From the NCBI GenBank assembly GCA_951804985.1, contig OX638131.1, forward strand, positions 372,001-436,000: DNA of 64,000 nt, read 5' to 3'. Shown piece by piece: positions 25,292 through 36,479 of the stretch. The position numbers and the translations under genes are program-made. The notes beneath the pieces were generated by a model. The model was not told where the DNA came from and made no database searches. It saw nothing but the letters and a program-made list of their open reading frames with translations. This DNA comes from Dryomyza anilis (lineage: Eukaryota > Arthropoda > Insecta > Diptera > Dryomyzidae). The stretch's first letter is position 1; each line of letters starts with the position of its first letter.

Positions 25292-25790
25292 CACAGAAAA
25301 AAAATCAAAATCATCAAATTGATGAATTCCGTTCTTCAAACCATGATTCATTGTATTGAAAAACCATTCGTAATATTCATGACTTACGCCATCAATGTTA
25401 TGAATGCTATCATAAATATGAATAACCGCTTGGTAACTGTCGAAAAAGTGTTCTTCAATATGATGAACTGTATGTGAAGAATATTAATGAACCAAAATAT
25501 AAAATACAACATATATGTTCATCATATTGAAGAACGCTGTTCATTAAACCAAATTTCTATCAAAATATTTATTTTTCGTTAATTTTTTGTGTACTTTTGT
25601 GTATATTTTATTACTGTTATTTTTTTAAATAAAATTTTTGGGATTTTTTTTTCGAACAAATATTTTGTTCATATATATAATGAATGCATTCGTTAATATG
25701 TCATTTAATGAACGGTGGTATCAATATGATGAATCTATCTGGTAGTTGGTGAAAAATTCATAACATTTATGAAGAATTTTTTTTTCTGTG
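25292..25790 (+). mobile_element. palindromic MITE family A, full-length copy A9
   Basis: The copy runs from CACAGAAAAAAAATCAAAAT to GAATTTTTTTTTCTGTG. It contains ATTGATGAATTCCGTTCTTC, AAACCATGATTCATTGTATT, TTCATCATATTGAAGAACGC, and CGGTGGTATCAATATGATGA. The flanks are TA on the left and TG on the right, so the target duplication is no longer perfect. It is shorter than A6 and A10 because the A/T middle is reduced. Confidence 0.85.
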
Positions 25791-26229
25791 TGGGTAAATT
25801 AAAATTTAAAATAATAGAACCACTCTTTTTGTTGAAGTGTATTCGAACCACACATGTTTTCCGAAATCGTCCATCAAGGCAGCAGCAGCAGGTGCTGGCT
25901 GGCTGAGCCTAGGCGTTCGTGTTTCCATTCAAATGTCAGACATCAATGGCATTACGTAATCGTATCAGTGAAGGGAACTTTGTGCGTTTCACACACGGAC
26001 ACAAACGGTACGAAGCACGAAACTACTGGATTCAAAGTCGTTCATTGTCTTCGTTCTTTCTGTCGAAAAATGATTTATGTTCTTTTCACTTTCACCCCTC
26101 TCTCTTGGAGCTCGTGTTTTGTATGTGTCAGGAGCGAAGACTTTGGGTGTTTTGAGTATTTGTTGCCGAGATGGACATTATCGAATGTCACGGACATTTT
26201 AGTACAATTTGATTATAGTTCTATATAAT
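25791..26229. other. short GC-richer island, no gene recognised
   Basis: The block is repeat-free. A 124-codon plus-strand frame (25854-26228) and an overlapping 78-codon frame are present. Neither resembles a family, and the frame ends where AT-rich satellite begins. Confidence 0.35.
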
Positions 26230-26930
26230 ACAAACATTTTTAATTTTTGCAAAGAATTCAAATTTTCATAAATCAATTCAAATATCCACTAAAAATTCAA
26301 ATATTTACAAAAATTCGAATTTTAACTAAAATTTAAAATTTAACTAAAATTTTAAACTTTAACTAAAGTTGCAAATTTTAATGAAAATTTCAAATTTTAA
26401 ATAAAATTTCTAATTAAAACTAAAAAATCAAATTATAACAAATATATAAAATATTAACTATTTTTCAAATTTTAACTAAAATTTCAAATTTTGACGTAAG
26501 TTTCAAATTTTAACTAAAACTTCAACTTGAACTAAAATTGCAATTTTAATTAAAATTTCAGTTTTTAACTATAATTTTAACTAAAATTTTAACTTAAATT
26601 CTAAATAAAATTTGAACTAAAATTTAAAACCTTAACTAAATATTGAAATATTAACTAAAACTTCAAACTTTAACTAAAATTGTAAATTTTATATAAAAAT
26701 TCAAATTTTAACTAAAAGTTCAAATTTTAACTAAAAAAATTCAAATTTTATATAATACATCAGATTTTAACTTAACTACAAAGCAAATATTCTATGAATT
26801 CAAATTTTCACTACGAATTTAAATGTTTACTAAAAATTAAAATTTTCCCTATAATTTCAAATATTTAAAAACTTTAAAATTTTACTAAAATTTTAATTTT
26901 CGATAAAATTAAAAATCTTATTACAAACGG
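26230..26930 (+). repeat. degenerate tandem repeat, TTTTAACTAAAATTTCAAA-like, about 17-20 bp period
   Basis: About 700 bp of imperfect repetitions of AAATTTTAACTAAAATTTC. Early and late units use CACTAAAAATTCAAATTTT, while the middle uses AACTAAAATTTCAAATTTT. Unit length drifts. Small patches of the same word occur at 27835-27910 and 36245-36470. Confidence 0.85.
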
Positions 26931-27834
26931 GCTTTCGTTTAAAATTTACTTTAAAACTGAAACATTTTATTCAAAATTATAAATCTTGTATTAGTCAGGT
27001 GGTTCACCATGGCGTATGAGTGACAATTAGTGAGTCGATTAATTAAAATATGCAACACCTGTTTAAAGGTTGTCTGCAAATTGAATTCTGCGATTCTAAA
27101 GATGAAATTTAATTATTCCCTATACGCATCGATTGCAAGGTCAACCGTTGCGATTGTGACCTTTGCTCGCACGGCAAACATTTGTGCTGGCTCCAAGGTT
27201 TGAACGGGTGCAAAGTTGCCAATTCATTTTCGTTCTTCTCATTGCGACGGAGCGCACGCAGACATCATCAATTATTGATGATTTTGTGCGTGTGCCGTGA
27301 ATTTGCCAGGACCCGCATTTGGCACCGCGGGGGAAACTGATGAAATAAATTTCTGCGCGCTGCACCGCCGCGCAATGTGAAGCAATCGAGCATTCGCCGG
27401 CCGACCATGAAATTTGGGCCCTGGCTCTTGCGGGAAGCTATAATTAATAACTTCGCTGCAGCAGTAGCTGCAACTGGAAACTTGTTGGTGGAGCTGAAAT
27501 ACGAATGTCAAATGTAAAATTTTGACGAAGTCATACCACGTCGTTTGCGAGTGTAAACAGGGCAGCTAAATGCGGCCGGCGACCTCTGCAACCTGCTCAG
27601 GTTCAAACAAAGTCGAATAATCGATGAGAAATGCTATTTATTGGCGTTGCACATACATGACCTCCTTCAATAGGAGCTATGTGTATTCAACGGTAGTAGC
27701 TTCCATGCGTTAAAACGATAGTGATTGGTATGTGTGTGGTGAAAATCGAAATTTTGAAATCATTATAGGGCATATACGACCTACAACACCAGTTATATCA
27801 TCATTTTTCATTTTTGCATATAAAACAGAAACTC
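26931..27834. other. GC-richer island, no gene recognised
   Basis: 27000-27620 is GC-rich and repeat-free, with two overlapping minus-strand frames (27141-27511) that have no recognisable product. No RNA gene is seen. Confidence 0.4.
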
Positions 27835-27910
27835 GGCAATTCAAATTTTCACTAAAAATTCAAATTTTAAAATTCAAATTTTCACTAAAATTTCTAATTT
27901 AAAAATATAA
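27835..27910 (+). repeat. small patch of the AACTAAAA/CACTAAAA satellite
   Basis: Three to four units of CACTAAAAATTCAAATTTT, the same word as the 26.23-26.93 kb array. Confidence 0.7.
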
Positions 27911-28286
27911 AGTTAGGGGAACCTGTGGTGGGAAATTGTAATAATATTGCATACACTTTTTCATTTATGGTTATCATCAATTTATACCTTTTAATTAAAT
28001 TTCGTGAAAGTTTTTTCATATGCACATGGTCTGTATACTTTAAAATTGGGAACTTTACTGACGACCAGCAACTACACCTATCCTATTGACAATCAGAATA
28101 TTCTGACTAGGAGTATATGCACCATTTTTGTCATATTTTTCTTAACTAAACTACTGCGATTTTTATGAATTTAATTATTTTTCTTACATTACCATTTTTT
28201 TATTACCTTATTGGAATATGTTTAACCTTAATATACTTTACTTTGTTATAAAAAAAAAAAACAAAACATGAAAAAGCATTTTTGTA
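27911..28286. other. AT-rich spacer
   Basis: Nothing recognised here except a GGGAAATTG-type word that recurs as AATTTCCC in the duplication that follows. Confidence 0.3.
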
Positions 28287-28650
28287 AAAATTTTGAAATT
28301 TCCCACTTTACCCCAATATTTGTCCGAAATTGAGCTGTTTTAAAAAATGTCTCAAAAATGTATTAAAAGACATATAGTAAGTGGTATTCTGTAAATTCAA
28401 AATATTAGATCATGAACCAGTCTATGGAATAGTTACTTCAAAAGAATATAAAATAGGATTTGTTAAAATGTTTGAAATTTCCCACTTACCACAGGATTTT
28501 TCAAGAGGTCCGAAATTGAGCTGCTTTGAAAAATGTCTCAAAAATCAATTAAAAGACATATAAATGGTATTCTATTAATGCAAAAAGTTAGATCATGAAC
28601 CAGTCTATGGAATAGACCCTTCAAAAGTATTTGAAAAATAGTTCAAATGT
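28287..28650 (+). repeat. two tandem copies of a ~181-bp unit
   Basis: Unit 1 starts near 28291 and unit 2 near 28471. Both contain TTTGAAATTTCCCACTT, CCGAAATTGAGCTG, AAAATGTCTCAAAAAT, TTAAAAGACATATA, GGTATTCT and GATCATGAACCAGTCTATGG. The offset is 180 bp at the start and 182 bp at the end. The short frame at 28381-28563 is a product of this duplication. Confidence 0.8.
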
Positions 28651-29440
28651 ACTTTTTTGAAGAAAAAAAAATCTCCTATATTTCAGGCACTCCTATAGAT
28701 TGAACAAAAATGTTCGAAAAAAATGTTTCAATAAAGGGAATTTGTAAAAAAATTTAAGAAAAATCGACGAAAATAAACCACTCCTCAAATTTTGACTTTT
28801 ATTGAAGAATTTAACTTTTTTTAAGGACATGAAATTTGATGTTCAAGGATAACATGTTCGTGTTAAGAAGACTTACATTTTCCAAAAGATTGTTTTATTA
28901 GAATTAAAACGAAACTTTAACGAGTACCTTAAGCCCTTAAGAGGTTTTGCATTATGAACCACCATACAAAAGTGATCTTTGACTAATTTTTAAATCTTTG
29001 GACTGTATTTCTGGAAATAGTGGTCGGAAAAATATAAAAAAAATGGTCAATGCGCAGAGGGTGAGTTGCAAATCCTGGTTTGAAATTTGCATTTCAATAT
29101 TTTGATATATCGGCATTTTAATTTAGAACTTTTTTTTTCCTTCAAACAAATATTTTCGTATTTATTATTAAATATTTTTCGACAAGCTTTAAAATATTTT
29201 TCAACATTTTTTGTTGCGGCCAAATATGGATTTTAAAATTTCGACATTTTTTAGACTCCTTTTCTTCCGCATATCGTACAAATCCTAACGAAAACGTTCC
29301 CAACGAACAACGAAAACCGCAAAGAAAATTTCACTAAATCAATTAGATAGATTTTTTAGAATAAAAAGATACAAAAATTGAAGAACTTGATTAAACAAAA
29401 AATTATTCTAAATTTTATTTAGAGCCCTATTGGCTCTTTT
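28651..29440. other. AT-rich, probably old repeat, no gene recognised
   Basis: The text near 28975-29060 (TAAATCTTTGGACTGTATTT, GGAAATAGTGGTCGGAAAAA) resembles 35165-35230 (TTAGACTAATGTATCTCTGA, AAAATAGTGCTCGGAAAAAA). This suggests a shared dispersed repeat in both places. Confidence 0.35.
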
Positions 29441-29507
29441 AGATCTAAACATAGGTGAATGACTCTCGTTCGTGATTTAACTGTGTGCTGTTGGATAAAT
29501 ATCTGCC

Positions 29508-29554
29508 AGTCGGTCAGTCAGTCAGTCAGTTCGTCTGTCTGTCCGTCTGTCCGT
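29508..29554 (+). repeat. CAGT/GTCY microsatellite
   Basis: GTCGGTCAGTCAGTCAGTCA is followed by GTTCGTCTGTCTGTCCGTCT. It is not embedded in a recognisable INE-1-like element. Confidence 0.8.
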
Positions 29555-29694
29555 ATGCGGTGGCAGCATTTACTGCAGCACGCGTATTTCAAATCGGCTC
29601 AATATCCAATTTGCACTCAGTGTGCGAGAAACAGCAAAAACACATTTGGAAAATCACGCGCACTTGTGGCACTATTTGCACAGTCACACATATG

Positions 29695-29740
29695 GACGGA
29701 CAGACAGACAGAGAGTCGGATGAACGAACGGACGGACGGA
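29695..29740 (+). repeat. GACA/GACG microsatellite
   Basis: GACGGACAGACAGACAGAGA followed, after a gap, by GAACGAACGGACGGACGG. It lies 140 bp from the GTCY tract on the same strand and could pair with it as an inverted repeat. Confidence 0.75.
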
Positions 29741-31739
29741 TAGAATAGACCCGAGTCTGCTTATGGCCTCATTAACGCTATTGTTGCGCGTTAAAACGGC
29801 ACAATAAAGATTTCTATCGAATAGTTCTATGGAGCGCGCGCACTTTCAAACACACACACAGCACACACTGACACAACCAACCACTTGCAGATGTCACCTC
29901 ATTAATTGGCGCGCCTTGCAATCAGCTTTTATTTGCTTACAATGTTTAGCAGGAGCAGGGGCAGCAGCAGCGGTAGAAGCAACAGCAGATCTCACGCGTC
30001 GCGTCACGTCACGCGCGCATTACAGCTTTTGACACATGCCGCATAAATTTTATTTGCTTTTTATCATCATCGAGTGCTATGGTTTTAATTGCGCTTTGTG
30101 TCAGTGTGTGTGAGAGTGCAAAAGTCGGTTGCGGTAAATCTCTGCTTCCACCGCCAGTGCCGCCTGTACCGTTTAAATTCGGCGGCAAGTGGCTGTGTCT
30201 GCCACTCGGAAAATGATTCTGCGTGAGAATTAATTTTATCACCGCATTTGAAGTGGGCAGATTGTGGGCGCGGCGGCGTTGTTTTGCTTTGGCGCGGCTT
30301 TTAATTAATTAAAGCGTGTAAATTGTGCTACGCTCGAGGAATGCTTTGAGGCAGCATTTTTGAACAAGTCGCTGCTATGCGAATTGGAAGTATTTTCATC
30401 AAATTTGAGTGAATTTTTCGTGTTTGTTCGCAGCTAATCCAATAAGGCGTCGGCTAAAGCTGTCGTGATTTCGAAACGACGCAACTTCTGGAATCTGATA
30501 TCGATTAATTCGATTTCTTTGATTTTTATATTTTTATTTTATTTTTGTTGCCAACGCAGGATATTTGTTAATCCTTTAAAGCAATCGCAAAACACACGAT
30601 GACGAAAACGAAAGCGACAACGAGAATGACGACGACGGAAGGAAACGTTACCGTTGCCAGATGACAAAACGAATTACACGACGATACAGCGCGCCACCAG
30701 CCAACAGCTTCAAAGCAAATGCAAAATAAATAAAATAAGTAGCAGCAGCAGTAGAAACAACTACAACAGCAATAAGTAGCAAATACCAATCGCTATCGTT
30801 AACTTTAATGCGATTCCAAGGCACCGAAGCTTTACGCGCCACCCCAACCCCTCAGCCAGCACTCAGCACCCAGTCACGTCAACTGACACCCACCGCGCCG
30901 CGCGACACTTCAAATAAAAATCGCAGCAATTGCAGAATTTATTTGTGTTTGTTTTTGTTGTTTTTGCAACATTTTGTTGTAATTTTAGTTGTTTTGTTGG
31001 AGCTGCGCACTCCTGCAATTACAACGTGTTTCGCTTTTATTTAAAGAGATTTCTTTCAGCGACTTCTTGTCGTTCGTCCGTCCGTTCGTCCTTCAGCTGC
31101 TTAGCAGCGACCTGCCCGTTCTTTCGTCCTGCCACCTGCGAGCTCCTTGTCGTCGACGTCGTGGTTGTCGTTTCGTCGTCAGCGCAACGGAATTATTGCC
31201 GGATACAATTTCGCTTCGCTTCGTTCTCTCTTCTCTTCTCTTCTTTTGTTTTGTTTTATTTCATTTTATTCTATTTTGAGTGGCTTTGATTGGATTGCAT
31301 TGTATGAGTATTAAGAGTTCTCTGCTCGTCCTTAATGTTCGTCCTGTTGTTGCTGTTTGTGTTTTTGTTGTTGTAGTTGACAACGTTTATGTTTGAGTTG
31401 CCTGTGTGATGCCGTTGCCTCCATCGCCGTTGTTCCCGGAATTCCCAGCGCAGGAAACTTTAAATTGCAGCCAAACAAGCAGCAACAAAATGAAATTGTG
31501 TCTCCAATATTTTCGTAATTTATTTGCCTCGCGCATTTTCATGAATCATTATTACTTAGAAAGTTTCTAGTTTTTAAACGGAATTTAAACAGCTTCCAAG
31601 TGCAAATATTGATTAATGTGAACAGGGTAAGTAACAGGAAAAAGCTTAAAACACTTGGAATGGCTGCGAACTTAGGGCAACTTGGGACGCGTGCATGCTG
31701 CCTGATTACACTAAGCAATAAATGCAAAACTGTGCGACT

Positions 31740-32040
31740 TTCAATTAAAATTAAATGAATCCATTTTAAATTAGGGAAAATTAAAAAAAAGAGTTTTTTC
31801 CTCTTGAAATTTCTATTTTTAAATTTAATTTGTATTATAAAATTGAGCAATTTTCAATATACATTGAGGCTTTTCATTTTAAAATGCAAACAAATCTAAA
31901 TATGATTTGAATTATTCAATTGATATTGAGAAAATTACATATAAAAATTAATTCAGATTGAAAATCTCAAATAAAATTTTTAATTTAATTTGGAATTTTC
32001 TCAATTTGAAATGGAAAATCTGAATTTCACTTGAAAAATG
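31740..32040. mobile_element. palindrome-rich AT element (family K), copy 1
   Basis: The words CATTTTAAATTAGGGAAAAT, AAATTTCTATTTTTAAATTT, GAATTTTCTCAATTTGAAAT and CATTTTAAAATG recur on both strands. 33035-33290 has the same vocabulary (CATTTTAAATTGGGAAAATT, CATTTGAAATTAAGAAATTT, CTTAATTTCAAATGG). Ends are not sharp. Confidence 0.45.
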
Positions 32041-32061
32041 TGCAATTACAGTAAGAAATTA

Positions 32062-32817
32062 CACAGAAAAAAATGTACATCATATTGCTGAATTCCGTTC
32101 TTCAAACCATGTATTGAAGTACCATTCATAATATTAATGACTAACGCCATTATTTTTATGAATGCTATCACAAATATGAAGCTTCAATATAATGAACTGC
32201 ATGTGAGGAATATGTTTCATCATATTAATGAACCAAAATATAAAATACAGCAATATGTTCATCATTTTGAAGAACGCTGTTCATTAAACCAAATTTCTAT
32301 CAACATTTTTTTTTTCGTTAATTTTTTGCCGTACTTCTCAGTTCTCAAGTAGTTCTTGTGTGTTATTTCTTATGTAATGCTTGCTCGACATGCATAAATT
32401 AGTAAAATGTTTTATAATATGTTTATTATATTTATATATATTTATTATAATTACAACTTTTTATTAATAAAAAGTTATATTTATAAAAAATATATTTTGA
32501 AAAAAATTTTTTTTTCGAATTTTTTTTTTCGACAATTTTTTTTTTACTGTTATTTTTAAATAACATTTTTACAACATTTTTTTTTTGAATTATTTAAAAT
32601 AAAAAAAAAAAATTTTTGAAAAAATATATGAACAAATTCATCAATATGACAATTTAAATTCATTGTATTGAATATTTTGTTCATATATATAATGAATGCA
32701 TTCGTTAATATGTCATTTAATGAACGGTGGTATCAATGTGATGAATCTGGTAGTTGGTGAAAAAATTCATAATATTTATGAATAAATTCATCATATTAAA
32801 TAATTTGTTTTTCTGTG
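32062..32817 (+). mobile_element. palindromic MITE family A, full-length copy A10 with TA target duplication
   Basis: The element is flanked by TA at 32060-32061 and 32818-32819. It opens CACAGAAAAAAATGTACATC and ends TTGTTTTTCTGTG. It contains all family landmarks, including AGTTCTCAAGTAGTTCTTGT and AATGCTTGCTCGACATGC in the middle, which recur in the nested copy at 50.7 kb, and CGGTGGTATCAATGTGATGA near the right end. Confidence 0.85.
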
Positions 32818-32819
32818 TA

Positions 32820-33034
32820 TGTAAATGTTGATTATCTACGACAAATATTAATTGAAAGTGTGATTTACTAAAGAGTTCCAGTAAAAACCAATATATAACT
32901 GATATTTAAAAATTCAAATAGGTACCAATATTCTTAAATTAAAACTAAAAGATAAAATAACGAACGGATCCAAGAATTACTAGGGGTGTAGCAATGTTTT
33001 TGAACTAACTCGATATCAGTTCCAATTGAAATTG
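32820..33034. other. spacer, nothing recognised
   Basis: No frame, repeat or RNA is recognised. Confidence 0.3.
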
Positions 33035-33290
33035 TCAGCCTTCCATTTCTAAATGAGAAACACCAGAAGAAATTAAGATATTCCATTTTAAATTGGGAAA
33101 ATTAAAAAAAAAATGGATTTATTCCATTTGAAAATGAGATTTATCATTTGAAATTAAGAAATTTTCAAAAGAATTTAAATATATAAATAGGATAATCTTA
33201 AATTTATTTAAAATTGTCTTAATTTCAAATGGAAAATATTTAATACATTTGTAATTTTCTTTATTTAAGCTGGAAATGGTGTTGTATTAT
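33035..33290. mobile_element. palindrome-rich AT element (family K), copy 2
   Basis: This is built from CATTTGAAAWTGAGAWTT and its complement: TTCCATTTTAAATTGGGAAA, CATTTGAAATTAAG, CTTAATTTCAAATGGAAAAT. It matches the text at 31740-32040. The outer ends may be TTCCATTTCTAAATG and AGCTGGAAATGG. Confidence 0.45.
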
Positions 33291-34015
33291 ATGAGGTATA
33301 TGTACAAATGTGGGTGGAGTACAGGGTTTTGATCACAAATTGACCAAATCTTCAAAAACTAAATTAAAAGATTGACTGCTTGACAGATAGACAAATGAAC
33401 ACATCTAAATCGTTTCTTGACGTGACAATGATCAAGAATATAGTAAAATCACCATAACTGTATTATCTGCCATATCTGGCAGTTTTAACGTTATTTATTT
33501 CAAGGCAATTCAATCGGATTTGAATTGGCGCGCCATACTTTTTACAGTTCAAAACACAATATCTCCGTATTATTTTTCCAACCGATATTTCCAGAGCTAC
33601 ACTATGGGTCAGAAACCGCATTAGCGTCTAATAAATACTTTAGGTGAAAGTCATCGGAAATGAATGAAATAAACGGTTTTAGAAAGATAAATTATTGAAT
33701 TTCATAATCAAAAACATTTTTTGTATTATTTATTTAAATATCCGAAACACATGTTCAACAATAATTTTTTTTTTCGAGATTTTTTGAGCAATATTTTTAT
33801 GTGGCTCTTTTCGAAAAGTATATTATGTGGTACTATTTCGTTCATTTTTATTACGTTTATCCTTACTGGGAGATATACAATAAATTGCGATTTTACTACA
33901 ACTGTTATTCTAGGATTATCCACTGAGCTTGATATAAGAAAAATTTCACTTCCGCTTGTCTGATTCTTTTCATTTTTAGAACATGGTAAGATACTATCAA
34001 TATATAACTAAACAC
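33291..34015. other. AT-rich, probable old repeat text, no gene recognised
   Basis: Sequence such as ATCTCCGTATTATTTTTCCA and GGGTCAGAAACCGCATTAGC is of the kind found in decayed fly transposons. The 80-codon frame at 33721-33963 overlaps a minus-strand frame of similar length and is unsupported. Confidence 0.3.
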
Positions 34016-34700
34016 AAAAATTCACTTATTTATCTAACGAAATGCAAATGTTACAGTTAAATATGTAGCAAAAATCTACATATTTCAAAAAAAAAAAAAA
34101 TTATAATTAATATATTAAATTGCCACTCCCTGAATTCCAATTCCGCCCATTTTTGGAGTAGTGAATTGTGCTTCCATAAACTGTTTGCCACTTCTCTTTT
34201 TCATATTTTCTCCATTTTTCACAGAAAGATGTGTATAATTAATAACTATATGAATCCAAAATTTTATTCATTTATCTTTGTTAACAGTGTCAGGGTTATA
34301 CATTTAACTTTTACATATTAAACTGCCACTCCCCCTTTTCCAATTCAGACCATTTTTATAAATCCATTATAAGCTAACTAAGTTCAAAGTTTCGTTCATT
34401 TATCTCTTACACTTCAAAATTTATAGGCTATAATAAGTGCGAACATTATTTGTATGACATACATATATAATAGTGACACGCCCTTTTCACATTCCAGCCA
34501 TTTTTATACTATCGCAAGATACAAACATAGAGTAAATAAATTCAAAGTTTCATCAATTTATCTCTTAAAATACATAAGTTATAGGCATATATAATATCAT
34601 TGTGCCCTCCCCCCACTCCCCCTTTTCCAACTCCGTATCCAAACTAACTAACTGTATCCAAAAAGTTACAGATTTATGAGACCCAAAAGTGCATTCTGAC
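34016..34700 (+). repeat. degenerate tandem repeat of ~130-200 bp units
   Basis: Four units are visible. Each contains a phrase like CACTCCCCCTTTTCCAATTC followed by CATTTTTATA, and TTCATTTATCTCTTACAC-type text. Phrase starts are near 34123, 34327, 34479 and 34612, and the TTYATTTATCT phrases are near 34020, 34267, 34394 and 34553. No coding is seen. Confidence 0.55.
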
Positions 34701-34990
34701 CCACTGCACTGATTCAAATTACAAAAAATGTTCCTAAAATCACTTTTTTGAAACTACATATGAAATTTCCTTTGAACGAGTAATACTATAAATTCGCATA
34801 CCTCTTGACCGAGAAATGCTAGAAATTCGTATAATTATGGCAAAATGCTTTTTAAATATGATGCCGTCAAAAAACCATCTTGAAATTTGTCACAAACATT
34901 TATAATAAATCAGCAAAAATTTTGGATATTTTCAAAATTTCAAAGGGGGGAATTTTTATTGACTTCAATTTTGAAGCGCTATCATAAATA

Positions 34991-35094
34991 CCACATGTTC
35001 CAGTTTAGAAATTACGACATGAATGCTCAAAATATGCAATGTTAATGACCACTGACCACATGTTCCAGTTTAGAAATTACGACTTGAATGCTCA
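34991..35094 (+). repeat. 39-bp direct repeat, offset 65 bp
   Basis: CCACATGTTCCAGTTTAGAA and ATTACGACWTGAATGCTCA occur at 34991-35029 and again at 35056-35094 with a single difference. This is a recent local duplication. Confidence 0.85.
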
Positions 35095-35295
35095 TTATTT
35101 AGTTTTATTACCTTTGATATGAGATTTATCGTTCAAGAGATAGGATAAATGTGATTTTTAGACAATTTTTTGTAATTTTAGACTAATGTATCTCTGAAAA
35201 TAGTGCTCGGAAAAAAGTGGTTAATATTACATATCTCGTGTGCAAAGGCTCACACAAAAAAAATATATATTTTAAACACAAATAAAAGTAATAAC

Positions 35296-36163
35296 TAGGG
35301 AGCGGATTTATATGCAAATTACGGAATTAATTATCGTTAAAAACTAATTCGAATTATAGTCAATCTGTTTTGCATATTGCATATAGCTTGCACATTTTGA
35401 ATATAGTTTGCATATATTTTGCATATATTCTGCATATTTATTGCATATTCGTTGCATAAATCTTCCAAATGTCTCGTATAATGTATATTACTAGAGTAAT
35501 TTAATGTAAAAAAAATAATATTCCGACATTTCTTGACTATTTGTATTTGTTGTTCTGATGTGTTTTCAAGCATCTTTAAAATAGTATAGACAAAGTGCTT
35601 CGATTAATTTAAGTTGGAGTTACTAATTTTAATATTGATATGATTTCATTGTTCAAAACATTATATCAGACATATACCTACATTTTTAGTAGACGTTATA
35701 AGAACAAAATTGAAAATGTTTAAGCGACTCGAAGCCTCCAGATGCCTCCATTTATTCTCAAAGTTACTTGGATCCTCATTATTCCTCATAATTTTCAGTC
35801 TAATATAACTATATTGATTCCGATTGTTAAAGAATTTCGATATGAAACATATACACATTTAAAACTAGCGATATCGGAGTGAGAACTGACTTACAGTCGA
35901 AAATTTAGAAAATAGATTGATTATGACTGTAAAAATAAATAATTTTTAATTTATTAGGACAATGTTCTTTTTCATACATAATATGTGTTGAAGGTTGAAA
36001 AAAATCGTGTTTTATTTATAAATTATGAGGAACAAATATATTTTTCCATATTATTACTCTTTTTTTAATATAAAAAACTGTATATTTTTGCATATTTTGC
36101 ATATTAATTGCATATATTTTGCATATTTTCGGAATATCATTTTGCATATAAATCCGCTCTCTA
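35296..36163. mobile_element. non-autonomous hAT-type element with 8-bp target duplication
   Basis: The element starts TAGGGAGCGGATTTATATGC and ends with the reverse complement of TAGAGAGCGGATTTATATGC, so the inverted termini match for over 20 bp with one difference. It is flanked by identical GTAATAAC at 35288-35295 and 36164-36171. An 8-bp duplication of the form nTnnnnAn and a TAGRG start are hAT hallmarks. Next to both ends lie clusters of TTTGCATATT words (35380-35460 and 36090-36150). Total length is 868 bp and no transposase remnant is visible. Confidence 0.88.
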
Positions 36164-36244
36164 GTAATAACATATCATCGAAACTGACAGTTTTTTATTT
36201 CATATGATCATTTTGTTTCTCGTTTCAAAATGACCGAATTGTCA

Positions 36245-36470
36245 GTTTTTTATCACTACAAATTAAATTTTTCACTAAAAATTTAATTTTTCACAATAAA
36301 TTTAAATTTTCACTAAAAATTCAATTTTTCACTAAAAATTCGAATTTTCACTAAAAATTCAATTTTTCATTACAATTTCAATAAAAAAAAAACATAACAC
36401 CCCCTGACTTTACCGTCTTTCATTAAAAGTGAAAAATTCTAATTTCCACTAAAAATTCATTATTTTAATC
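36245..36470 (+). repeat. patch of CACTAAAAATTCAAATTTT satellite
   Basis: About eight units of TTTTTCACTAAAAATTCAA lie in 36245-36385, with two more after an interruption (36430-36470). It is the same word family as the arrays at 26.2 and 27.8 kb. Confidence 0.8.
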
Positions 36471-36479
36471 AATGTTATA

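Larger units (their letters stand above)
29441..31739. other. largest GC-richer island, no gene recognised
   Basis: This 2.3-kb repeat-free block has CAG/CAA-rich and TTTGTTG-rich text (29955-30000, 30730-30780, 30940-31000), and CTTCTCTTCTCTTC at 31229. Such sequence is typical of fly 5' untranslated regions, promoters and first introns. A good splice-donor match, AACAGG|GTAAGT, occurs on the plus strand at 31621-31632. Frames such as 30930-31289 are simple-sequence driven. I cannot show transcription from sequence alone. Confidence 0.4.

Noticed and set aside
25854..26228. 124-codon open frame
   Set aside because: Two overlapping frames, no recognisable family, and it ends at the start of the satellite array.
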